Shown here: positions 37,683-44,599 of the stretch, in pieces
How positions within the stretch are numbered: the stretch's first letter is position 1
How the letters are laid out: each line of letters begins with the position of its first letter
Source of the DNA: Actinomadura sp. WMMA1423
GTDB lineage: Bacteria; Actinomycetota; Actinomycetes; Streptosporangiales; Streptosporangiaceae
Length of the DNA stretch: 64,000 nt
NCBI RefSeq assembly: GCF_006547145.1
Contig: NZ_CP041244.1
Location: 6,324,001 to 6,388,000, forward strand
Direction: 5' to 3'
The notes under the pieces: model-generated
Told to the model about the DNA's origin: nothing
Databases searched by the model: none
Seen by the model: only the letters and a program-made list of their open reading frames with translations
Translations under genes and position numbers: made by a program

Positions 37683-39101
37683 GTGGAGCCGTGGGGACGG
37701 GAGGGCTCGCGGCAGGCGCCCGACGCCGGCGAGCGCATGCCGGCGGGCCGGTACCGGCTGGTCTCCCTGCTCGGCCGCGGCGGCATGGGAGCGGTCTGGC
37801 GCGCCCACGACGAGCACCTCGACCGCGAGGTGGCGGTCAAGGAACTGCGCCTGCCCGAGCACCTCGACGAGGCCGGGCGGCGGACCTGGATCGCGCGGCT
37901 GGAGCGGGAGGCGCGCGCCGCCGCCCGGCTGCGGCATCCGGGGATCGTCACCGTCCACGACCGCGTCACCGGTGAGGACGGGCGGCCGTGGATCATCATG
38001 GAACTGGTGCGCGGACGCTCCCTGGAGGACCTCCTGAAGGCCGATGGGCCGCTGCCGCCCGACCGGGTCGCGCGGATCGGGCTCCAGGTGCTCGACGCTC
38101 TGCGGGCGGCGCACCAGGCCGGCATCACGCACCGCGACATCAAGCCCGCGAACGTCCTGCTGGAGGACGACCGCGCGGTCCTGACCGACTTCGGCATCGC
38201 GGCCGTCGAGGGCGATGCGACCCTGACCTCGACGGGTGCGGTCCTCGGCACTCCCGCCTACATGTCACCGGAGCAGGTGAGCGGTCACGAGGTCGCGGCC
38301 GCGTCCGATCTGTGGTCGCTCGGGGCCACGCTCTACGCCGCGGTGGAGGGACGCCCCCCGTTCGGAGGCGCGACCACGGGGGCGGTGTTCGTCGCCATCG
38401 CCACCCGCGACCCCGACCCGTCCGTTCACGCCGGCCCTCTGGAACCGGTCCTCAGGGCACTGCTGCGACGCGACCCGTCGCAGCGTCCGACCGCCGGCCA
38501 GCTCCACACCCGGCTCGCCGCGCTCGCCCGGGACCGGCAGCCCGCGCCGCCGACCGTCGTCCAGCCGCCTGATCCACCGCCGGGCCGGACGCGCCCGCGG
38601 GCGCTGCGGTGGCGCGAGGTGAAGCTCCTCCTCGTCGCGCTGGGCGGCGTCCTGGCGCTCGGCCTCGCCGCGGTGCCCCTTGCCGCTTTCACGGACATCA
38701 CGCAGCAGAAAGGCCGGGAAAAGCGAGATAACGCACGTTATTTGGCGAACCGGGAAGCGGTCGAAAGGATGACATCGATCCCGGGGAAGGTCGTCACCGT
38801 CAAGAGGGCGAATGACGTGGACAAGGTGTACGTGGAGTCAGAGTTGTGCGATGACGCCACCTTCGCCGCGCGGAAGTGCGATGTGGACGGGATGGTCGAA
38901 TCCGTCCTCACGTGGGGGAGGGGGCAGCCTTCGGTGATGTCCATCAGGCTCAACGACCCCAAGGACGAATGCCAGCAGAATCCCGGCTGCGAATTCACGG
39001 TCGTGAGCCGGGGGAGACCGGAGATCAGCGAAGTCGGCATCTACAGCCAGTACCTCTCGGAGCCCGACCGCTCGATCGTTCTCGGCTTCCGCGTCGGCTG
39101 A
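37683..39101 (+). CDS. Receptor-type Ser/Thr protein kinase
   Basis: 472 residues from GTG 37683 (GAGGGG 9 nt upstream); GTG 37674 is too close to that site. The Hanks-type kinase domain has GRGGMGAVW (31-39), Lys53 in VAVKEL, HRDIKPANVLL (His150-Arg151-Asp152), DFG with Asp169, GTPAYMSPEQ and the DLWSLGATLYAAVEGRPPF stretch. A Pro-rich linker leads to one membrane helix (about 318-340). A 130-residue extracytoplasmic domain with Cys pairs (ELCDDATFAARKC and ECQQNPGC) follows. It is not PASTA-type; its DNA has lower GC than the kinase part. The ligand is unknown. Confidence 0.93.
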   Translation: MEPWGREGSRQAPDAGERMPAGRYRLVSLLGRGGMGAVWRAHDEHLDREVAVKELRLPEHLDEAGRRTWIARLEREARAAARLRHPGIVTVHDRVTGEDGRPWIIMELVRGRSLEDLLKADGPLPPDRVARIGLQVLDALRAAHQAGITHRDIKPANVLLEDDRAVLTDFGIAAVEGDATLTSTGAVLGTPAYMSPEQVSGHEVAAASDLWSLGATLYAAVEGRPPFGGATTGAVFVAIATRDPDPSVHAGPLEPVLRALLRRDPSQRPTAGQLHTRLAALARDRQPAPPTVVQPPDPPPGRTRPRALRWREVKLLLVALGGVLALGLAAVPLAAFTDITQQKGREKRDNARYLANREAVERMTSIPGKVVTVKRANDVDKVYVESELCDDATFAARKCDVDGMVESVLTWGRGQPSVMSIRLNDPKDECQQNPGCEFTVVSRGRPEISEVGIYSQYLSEPDRSIVLGFRVG

Positions 39102-39123
39102 CCGCCGGGAGGGCGCGGCCGGC

Positions 39124-39160
39124 CCGCCCTCACCCGCGCGGTGCAAGCGGGTGAGGGCGG
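39124..39160. terminator. Bidirectional hairpin between convergent genes
   Basis: 14-bp inverted repeat (CCGCCCTCACCCGC and its complement) with a 9-nt loop, between the kinase stop and the stop of the minus-strand secreted protein. Confidence 0.7.
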
Positions 39161-39223
39161 TCGCCCCGAGCCCGGAGCCGCGGTGTGCGGCGGCCGGCCG
39201 GGTCCGAGGCCGCGCGGCCTGCG

Positions 39224-39766
39224 CTACGGCTGCTTCGTCTCCCAGTACTTCCAGCCTTCCCTGGTGGTCGGGATGTTGCCGTAGAAGGCGTCCAGGAACC
39301 TGTCCTTGCAGTTCCCGAGGGTCTGGTGCTTCTCGAACAGCACCTTGTAGCCGATCACGCGGTAGCGGATGTGCCCGTACTTCCTCTTGCTGATCTTGTG
39401 CTCGTACCAGTGGCCCACGGTCACGTTGTTGCTCTTGGTCGCCGACGCGGACACCTGGACCTTGACCGAGGCCCACACCGCGCTGATGGACGCCTCCGCG
39501 CCGGCCTCCAGCGTCGCCGACTTGGTCCACGACCGCTCGACCTTGCCGGTGACCTTGCCGCCCTTGCCGTCCACGAAGTGCGTGCCGGGCACCCAGTAGC
39601 TGACGACCTTCTTCGACTTGACCTTGTAGTAGATGTCGGGCGGGCACGACTTCGCCGGACGGACCGGGGCGGCCGGGGAGGCGGGGGCGGCCATGGCCGG
39701 CGTGGCGCTCCCGACGAGCGCCGCCGCCGCCACCAGGCCGAGTCCGATCGTACGGAACCGGTGCAT
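39224..39766 (-). CDS. Small secreted beta-rich protein, possibly membrane-active
   Basis: 180 residues from an ATG with GGAGGAG 6 nt upstream. Signal peptide to about residue 26 (ATPAMA/APAS). The mature part is basic, with two Cys (41, 153). Residues about 72-125 alternate small/polar and hydrophobic residues (KVERSWTKSATLEAGAEA, then ISAVWASVKVQVSASATK), ending in VTVGHWYEHKI. This is the pattern of long amphipathic beta-hairpins in aerolysin-like pore formers, and similar small secreted proteins occur in streptomycetes. No function is established; a secreted lectin-like or structural protein is the alternative. Confidence 0.75.
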   Translation of the reverse strand: MHRFRTIGLGLVAAAALVGSATPAMAAPASPAAPVRPAKSCPPDIYYKVKSKKVVSYWVPGTHFVDGKGGKVTGKVERSWTKSATLEAGAEASISAVWASVKVQVSASATKSNNVTVGHWYEHKISKRKYGHIRYRVIGYKVLFEKHQTLGNCKDRFLDAFYGNIPTTREGWKYWETKQP

Positions 39767-39960
39767 CTGCAACTCCTCCACATGCTCGGCGCGAAAGCGG
39801 AAGTGCCGTCGCGCAACGTGCCGCAATGCGCGGCATGGAGCAGTCAAGCCGTCCTGATCAGGGGTTCGCACGCGTTCGAGCGTTCGGGATGGACCCGAAC
39901 GCGGCGCTCTGCGACACTCTGCGCGTGGAGGACCACGAGGCCGAACTCGACCCTTTCGAG

Positions 39961-40920
39961 ATGACCACCGAGGAACAGTTCGTCGTGGCGTTGAGAAGGC
40001 TCCGGGAACGCAGCGGCCTGACTTTCAAGGAAATCGAGCGGCGCACTTCCGCCGGGGGCGGTTTCCCGCTTCCGTCGTCCACACTGGCCACGGCCCTGCA
40101 CCGCAAGACCGTGCCCCGCCGCGAGGTCGTGGCGGCTCTCGTCGAGGTCTGCGACGGAGACGTCACCCGGTGGCTGACCGCCCGGGAGCGCCTCCTCTAC
40201 CCGATGCCCGCCGAACCGCCCGCCCCGCCCGTCCGGGACGAGAACCCGGCGCACTTAGACGAAGCGGTGCCAGGGGACGAAGCGGTGCCAGGGGACGAAG
40301 CGGCGCCAAGGGACGACCCGGTACCGGAAGAAGGCCCGAAACGGTTCCGGCGGTCGAAGCGGGGCATCACGGTCGTCACCGCCGCGGTGACCGCCGTCGT
40401 CACCGCCGCGGTGACGGTGGCCGCCATCGCCGCCGGGTTCGTCCTCACCCGCCCGTCCCAGCGCACCGGCCCCTCCAAGCCGGCCCCGAACACCTCACCC
40501 GCGGGCCCACCGGCGGGAGCGACGCTCCGGCTCAGGGGGTTCTGCCTGTCCGAACGCCGGAACGACCGGGCCGGACTCGTGTTCCTCGCGCGCTGCGCCG
40601 AGAGCTTCCCACCGCGCCGGCTCACGCGTGACGGGCCGCTGTGGCGCGTCACCACCCAGGACCCGGACTTCGGCGACGGCTGCATGGGGGTCGTGAACGC
40701 CTCGTTCGAGCCCGGCGCGCCCCTGGCCGACGACGCCTGCGACCGCAGCCGACCGGAGCGCTTCGACCTCCGGGCACTGAAGGGCGGCGTCCAGCTGCGA
40801 TCCCAGGAAAGCGAACTCTGCGTCGGCGTGAAGGGGGCGCCCGCCGTTCGTGCCCCGGTCCTCCAGCTCCCCTGCGACGCACGCGCGCCCGGCCAGCTGT
40901 TCACCATCGCCGACCACTAG
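39961..40920 (+). CDS. Membrane-anchored HTH (XRE-like) protein with extracytoplasmic domain
   Basis: 319 residues from ATG 39961; upstream in-frame GTG 39925 and ATG 39889 are alternatives, and no start has a clear ribosome site. Residues 1-80 form a helix-turn-helix domain (FVVALRRLRERSGLTFKEIERRTS, then STLATALHRKTVPRREVVAALVEVC). Next comes an acidic linker with three DEAVPG-type repeats, a basic stop-transfer stretch, and a helix at 135-162. The outer domain of about 150 residues contains several Cys (FCLSER, ARCAES, DGCMG, DACD, ELCVG, LPCD) and ends like a ricin-type lectin strand (RAPVLQLPCDARAPGQLFTIADH). It may pass an outside signal to DNA or a partner protein. The ligand is unknown. 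Confidence 0.8.
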   Translation: MTTEEQFVVALRRLRERSGLTFKEIERRTSAGGGFPLPSSTLATALHRKTVPRREVVAALVEVCDGDVTRWLTARERLLYPMPAEPPAPPVRDENPAHLDEAVPGDEAVPGDEAAPRDDPVPEEGPKRFRRSKRGITVVTAAVTAVVTAAVTVAAIAAGFVLTRPSQRTGPSKPAPNTSPAGPPAGATLRLRGFCLSERRNDRAGLVFLARCAESFPPRRLTRDGPLWRVTTQDPDFGDGCMGVVNASFEPGAPLADDACDRSRPERFDLRALKGGVQLRSQESELCVGVKGAPAVRAPVLQLPCDARAPGQLFTIADH

Positions 40921-40961
40921 CGCCGACGCTCGCGGTGCCCCCACGCGGCAACGCGGATTGC

Positions 40962-40967
40962 TACTTT
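40962..40967 (+). promoter_or_regulatory. Leaderless -10 hexamer
   Basis: TACTTT 6 nt before ATG 40974, in a short AT-rich patch and without a ribosome site. Confidence 0.45.
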
Positions 40968-40973
40968 CCCCAG

Positions 40974-41498
40974 ATGACCTCCAGGCCGCGCCGATACTCC
41001 TACGTGGGTCCGCCCGAGTTCCTCGCCACGGTACGACCGGGCAACGCGGGACGGCGGATCGCGTCGCCGGCCGAGTTCACCTCCTGGCTCGCCACGCGCG
41101 ACGAGGACGAGCTGGCGGAGCCGTTCACCTTCGTCGTGGACCTGGACGGCGTCCTGCACCTGGCGCCGCGGCGCAGCGAGCACGTCGTCTGCGCTGGAGG
41201 CGAGCCCGTCCTCAGCGCCGGTGAGATCACCTTCGCCGGACCCGGCGGCCGGTGGGCCGTGACAGGAGTCAGCAACCAGTCGACCGGCTACTGCCCGGAC
41301 CCCGACTCCTGGCCGGCCGTCGGCGACGCACTGGAGCGGGCCGGCCTGGAGCACCCGGGCCGCTTCACCGACCCGATGGTCTTCCGCCGCTGCCCCGAAT
41401 GCCAGGAACGCAACCTGGTCAAGGAGGGCCACTTCTTCTGCGCGCTCTGCGACGCCGAACTCCCGCGCGACTGGAACATGGCCCCCGCGAACGACTGA
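40974..41498 (+). CDS. Conserved protein of unknown function with C-terminal zinc ribbon
   Basis: 174 residues; probably leaderless. RRYSYVGPPEFLATVRP opens the protein, followed by a single globular domain (FTFVVDLDGVLHLAPRRSEHVVCAGGEPVLSAGEITF, VSNQSTGYCPDPDSWPAVGDAL). It ends in a four-Cys zinc ribbon (Cys140, Cys143, Cys156, Cys159: CPEC...CALC). The protein type is scattered across bacteria, and I know of no assigned function. No signal peptide or membrane helix is present, so it is cytosolic. It follows the HTH membrane protein by 53 bp. Confidence 0.75.
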   Translation: MTSRPRRYSYVGPPEFLATVRPGNAGRRIASPAEFTSWLATRDEDELAEPFTFVVDLDGVLHLAPRRSEHVVCAGGEPVLSAGEITFAGPGGRWAVTGVSNQSTGYCPDPDSWPAVGDALERAGLEHPGRFTDPMVFRRCPECQERNLVKEGHFFCALCDAELPRDWNMAPAND

Positions 41499-41501
41499 GG
41501 C

Positions 41502-42131
41502 TCATCTGGCCCCGTCGGACGGTTCCGGGGCGGCGGCCGCCGCGCCGGGGGAGGTGGCCATGGCGTACTGGGCGCGCCCGAGCATGAGGAGGCTCGCGGC
41601 GACGCCCGTCCAGCCGAGGGCGATCAGGCGCGGGTCCCCCTGGTGGAGGCCGTAGAGGCCGAAGCAGAGGAGCTCGGCCAGGATGAGCAGCCAGGTCCCG
41701 CGGGAGATGCCGGTCGGCCGGGGCGTGCGGTAGGCGGTCCACACCGAGGGGGCGACCTGGAGGACGAACGATGCCGCCAGGACGGTGCCGATTCCCGCGC
41801 GGCCGGTCGCCGCCCACGCGAGGACGAGCAGGGCGGCCCAGGCGGCGGCCAGCGCGGCGGGACGGCGGGGGACGCCGTCGCGGCGTCCGAGCAGGAGCGC
41901 GAGCACCCCGGCGAGCACGGTCGCCGAGACGGCGGGCACCAGTGCGGTCCAGAACCGCGACAGCGTGAAGTAGACGATCCATCCGCCGTTGCCGACGCTG
42001 GTCAGGGCCGCCCACGACCATGACACGCCGGTCGTGTCGCCGGCGCGCAGGACCCGGACGAGCTGCGGCAGGAACTGCGGAACCGCGAAGACGGCCGCCG
42101 CGACCGGCAGCAGGTCCGCCGCCTCCCCCAT
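41502..42131 (-). CDS. PQ-loop / SemiSWEET-like membrane protein
   Basis: 209 residues from ATG 42131 with GGAAGGGG 7 nt upstream. About seven helices. The first repeat carries a PQ motif (AVPQFLPQLVRVLRAGDTTGVSW, PQ at 18-19), and the second repeat a related segment (SFVLQVAPSVWTAYRTPRPTGIS). Such proteins carry sugars, amino acids or other small solutes across membranes. The gene is divergent from an Lrp/AsnC regulator, whose family often controls amino-acid transport, so an amino-acid exporter is a fair guess but not shown. Confidence 0.7.
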   Translation of the reverse strand: MGEAADLLPVAAAVFAVPQFLPQLVRVLRAGDTTGVSWSWAALTSVGNGGWIVYFTLSRFWTALVPAVSATVLAGVLALLLGRRDGVPRRPAALAAAWAALLVLAWAATGRAGIGTVLAASFVLQVAPSVWTAYRTPRPTGISRGTWLLILAELLCFGLYGLHQGDPRLIALGWTGVAASLLMLGRAQYAMATSPGAAAAAPEPSDGAR

Positions 42132-42247
42132 CGGGTCACCCCTTCCGATCGCGGACCGGCCGTCCACCCCCTGGGGGAAGAGTAGATCAATTTCCGCGCA
42201 GCATTCTTGCCAATCATTGCCGTATAGCGAGGATTGGAGAAAGAATC

Positions 42248-42712
42248 GTGCTCATGGATCACATCGATCGAAAGATCCTTGCCGAGCTCCAGGGTGAGGG
42301 AAGGCTGACCGTCACCGAACTCGCCCAGCGGGTCCGGCTCAGTGCCGCGCCGTGCCACCGGCGCCTGCGCGAGATGGAGCGGGCGAACGTCATCACGGGG
42401 TACCGCGCGCTGGTCGATCCGGCGGCGGTCGGGTTCGGCCTGGAGGTGCTGGTCGCCGTCACCATGGACCGCGAGGACGCCGCCACGATCGTCGACTTCG
42501 AGACCGCCCTCGCGGAGGTCCGGCACGTGCGCCACGCCGAGCGGCTCTTCGGAGATCCGGACTACCTCCTGCGCGTGCTGGCCCCCGATCTCGACGGCTA
42601 CGCGGCCATCCGCGACGAGACGCTCGCCACGCTGCCCGGCGTGCGGCGCCTGACCTCCACCATCGTGATGAAGCGCATCGTCGACAACCGCCCGCTACCG
42701 CTCTCCCCATGA
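42248..42712 (+). CDS. Lrp/AsnC-family transcriptional regulator
   Basis: 154 residues from GTG 42248 with GGAG 8 nt upstream; ATG 42254 is two codons in. The N-terminal HTH is typical (MDHIDRKILAELQGEGRLTVTELAQRVRLSAAPCHRRLREMERANVITGYRALVDP). The RAM ligand domain follows (EVLVAVTMDREDAATIVDFETALAEVRHVRHAERLFGDPDYLLRVLAPDLDGYAAIRDE). It likely responds to an amino acid. It is divergent from the PQ-loop transporter across a short AT-richer region (about 42180-42235), the natural place for its operator. Confidence 0.93.
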   Translation: MLMDHIDRKILAELQGEGRLTVTELAQRVRLSAAPCHRRLREMERANVITGYRALVDPAAVGFGLEVLVAVTMDREDAATIVDFETALAEVRHVRHAERLFGDPDYLLRVLAPDLDGYAAIRDETLATLPGVRRLTSTIVMKRIVDNRPLPLSP

Positions 42713-42849
42713 GGACCGCACGGGGATCCGCGCGGGCGCCCCGTCAGGCGTCAGGTCAAGTGCTCTTGCCTCCGGGCCTCGCGCAGGGACGGTCCGATCT
42801 GCGGGCTCGGTCCCGTAGTCAGCGAAAATCGAGAGAACGGAGAACAGTC

Positions 42850-42987
42850 ATGGGGATGACCCGACGCCAATTCGTTGGAACGGCGGTCCTGGCCGGAGCC
42901 GTAACCGCGGTTGGGGCCATGCGCAGGGAGCGCGAGGAAGGCCAGAACTGCCCACCGAAGGATGCCCCCAAGACCACCCAGAAGTGA
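42850..42987 (+). CDS. Tat-signal microprotein
   Basis: 45 residues; ATG with GGAG 7 nt upstream. The N-terminus MTRRQFVGTAVLAGAVTAVGA is a textbook twin-arginine signal (RRxFxG plus a mild hydrophobic stretch). Only about 22 residues remain after it (REREEGQNCPPKDAPKTTQK), with one Cys and no domain. A strong terminator follows 30 bp later, so this is a separate transcription unit or the end of one. It may be an exported peptide or a Tat-anchored small protein. No family recognised. Confidence 0.6.
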   Translation: MGMTRRQFVGTAVLAGAVTAVGAMRREREEGQNCPPKDAPKTTQK

Positions 42988-43017
42988 AGTTCAGTCTGAA
43001 CTGACCGGTTCGCTCCA

Positions 43018-43046
43018 GCCGGGCCCCCTCGACGAGGGGGCCCGGC
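43018..43046 (+). terminator. Terminator after the Tat microprotein
   Basis: Perfect 13-bp stem (GCCGGGCCCCCTC and its complement) with loop GAC, followed by CTCGTTCTCCT. Confidence 0.8.
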
Positions 43047-43156
43047 CTCGTTCTCCTGAGCGGAGGTGTGTCGGCTATCACGCCAACCTTTTCCGGATCG
43101 GGGAGGATGGGTGCTTCGTCGGGCGCTGAAAAGGATCACCGAACCAATCGGGTGCC

Positions 43157-43175
43157 GCCCTCATCAGATGAGGGC
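43157..43175. promoter_or_regulatory. Palindrome upstream of the sortase locus
   Basis: GCCCTCAT-CAG-ATGAGGGC, perfect 8-bp arms, 63 bp before the start of the secreted protein gene. Could be an operator or a leader hairpin. Confidence 0.4.
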
Positions 43176-43238
43176 ATAAGGGGGCACGGGTAGACGGGCT
43201 GAAAGTCGAGTAGGCCGCCGTGTCGATATGGGGAGAAC

Positions 43239-43748
43239 ATGCGACTCGGAAAGGCGACCTTTCTCGGCCTGGTGATCGGCGCGGCGACGCTCGGTCTGGC
43301 CGCGCCCGCGATGGCCGACACCGGCGACGTCGTCGTGCAGCCCGCGCAGGCCCGTCCCGGCGAGCAGGTCACGGTGGTGGGCAAGAAGTGCGAGGTCGAC
43401 GGCACGGCGGGCTCGCTGGCCTTCGTGGGCGGGGCCGTCCCGCTGAACGGGGCGGAGGAGGTCGACGGCCGGTCCGGTCTCGCGACCATCAAGAAGGACA
43501 CCTTCCCCGGTACCTACACGGTGCTGGTGAGGTGCGGCGGGTTCAAGGGGGTCGGCGAGGTCCACGTCGTGGACGGCAAGGCGCGTCCGATGGCGAAGTC
43601 CACTCCGACCGGCGGGGCGGCGACGGGGCTCGGCGGCGGGACGGGCGGCGCGGACACCGCCCTTCTGGCCGGCGGCGGCGTCCTGCTGCTCGGCGGGATC
43701 GGCGCCGGCGCCATTGCCGTCCGCCGTCGTAATGGCGCGACCGTCTAA
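43239..43748 (+). CDS. Secreted, C-terminally anchored protein; candidate sortase substrate
   Basis: 169 residues with GGGGAG upstream of the ATG. Signal peptide (KATFLGLVIGAATLGLAAPAMA/DTG). A small Ig-like domain follows (VVVQPAQARPGEQVTVVGKKCEVDGTAGSLAFVGG..., two Cys at about 50 and 99). The Gly/Thr linker leads to ADTALLAGGGVLLLGGIGAGAIAV and RRRNG, a hydrophobic helix plus basic tail like a cell-wall sorting signal. There is no LPxTG; STPTGG or TGGADT precedes the helix. The class F sortase gene starts 55 bp downstream. Confidence 0.82.
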   Translation: MRLGKATFLGLVIGAATLGLAAPAMADTGDVVVQPAQARPGEQVTVVGKKCEVDGTAGSLAFVGGAVPLNGAEEVDGRSGLATIKKDTFPGTYTVLVRCGGFKGVGEVHVVDGKARPMAKSTPTGGAATGLGGGTGGADTALLAGGGVLLLGGIGAGAIAVRRRNGATV

Positions 43749-43803
43749 TTAGTTCGCCTTTCTCAAAGGCGGCGTCGGCAATTCTCGGAGGATGGAAGGA
43801 ACG

Positions 43804-44427
43804 ATGCGGGGAAAGGGCGGCCGGTGGGGCCTTTGGGGGTTGGCGGCGGTCCTGTCGGCCGCCGGTCTCGCCGCGGTCGTCCTCGGGCTGAGCGGTCCGG
43901 CCGGACCGCCCGGCCCGCCCGCGTGGGCCGCGACCCCACGGCCGGTCGAGCGGTACGGGCCGGTGCTCGGCCGCTCCCTGCCGGTCCGGGTGGACGTCCC
44001 GTCCATCGGCGTGCGGGCGCCGCTGGTCCGCCTGGGCCTCGAGGCAGGGGGCGCGGTGCGGGTCCCCCCGGCGGGACGGCCGGGGGAGGCCGGCTGGTTC
44101 GAGGGCGGGCCGACCCCTGGAGAACGCGGCGCGGCGGTCATCCTGGGCCATGTCGATTCGGCGAAGGACGCCGCGGTCTTCTACGACCTGGGCCGGCTGA
44201 GGCCCGGGCACCGCGTCGAGGTGAGCCGCGCGGACGGGCGGGTGGCCGTGTTCACCGTCGAGTCCGTGGAACGCGTCCCGAAGGACCGGTTCCCGACCGG
44301 GCGCGTCTACGGCCCGCTCGACCATCCAGGGCTCCGCCTGGTCACCTGCGGCGGCTCGTTCGACCGGGGCAGGCGCAGCTATACCGACAACGTCATCGTC
44401 TACGCCGCCGAGACGTCGGTGCGGTAG
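43804..44427 (+). CDS. Class F sortase
   Basis: 207 residues from ATG 43804; ATG 43792 is fused to the GGAGG site and so less likely. One N-terminal membrane helix (LWGLAAVLSAAGLAAVVLGL) and a Pro-rich spacer lead to the sortase beta-barrel (VDVPSIGVRAPLVRLGLEAGG). Catalytic residues are visible: His116 in ILGHVD, Cys182 in LRLVTCGG, and Arg190/Arg191 in GRRSYTDNV. The compact C-terminus and the GGSFD-RRSYTDN pattern fit class F (also grouped with E). It likely attaches the neighbouring protein to the envelope. Confidence 0.92.
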   Translation: MRGKGGRWGLWGLAAVLSAAGLAAVVLGLSGPAGPPGPPAWAATPRPVERYGPVLGRSLPVRVDVPSIGVRAPLVRLGLEAGGAVRVPPAGRPGEAGWFEGGPTPGERGAAVILGHVDSAKDAAVFYDLGRLRPGHRVEVSRADGRVAVFTVESVERVPKDRFPTGRVYGPLDHPGLRLVTCGGSFDRGRRSYTDNVIVYAAETSVR

Positions 44428-44599
44428 CCGCCTGCCCGGCTCTGGACCGGCCCCGCGCCGCTCCGCACGCCCCACAACGACCGGTTGTGCGCCGGGACGG
44501 ACGGTTGTTTGATCCGGCCCCCCGCCGCCCGCTTTGATCTTCCCGGCCGCCGCAGGCGCGGCCGGTGGGAGCACGGCGGCGGAAAGGGCGTGGTCAGGA

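Noticed and set aside
42988-43002. AGTTCA-GTC-TGAACT palindrome as an operator
   Set aside because: It lies between a stop codon and a strong terminator, where an operator would have no promoter to control.
44473-44489. CACAAC-GACCG-GTTGTG as a firm operator of the MFS gene
   Set aside because: Arms are only 6 bp and no promoter can be placed beside it, so it is mentioned with the gene but not listed as a site.
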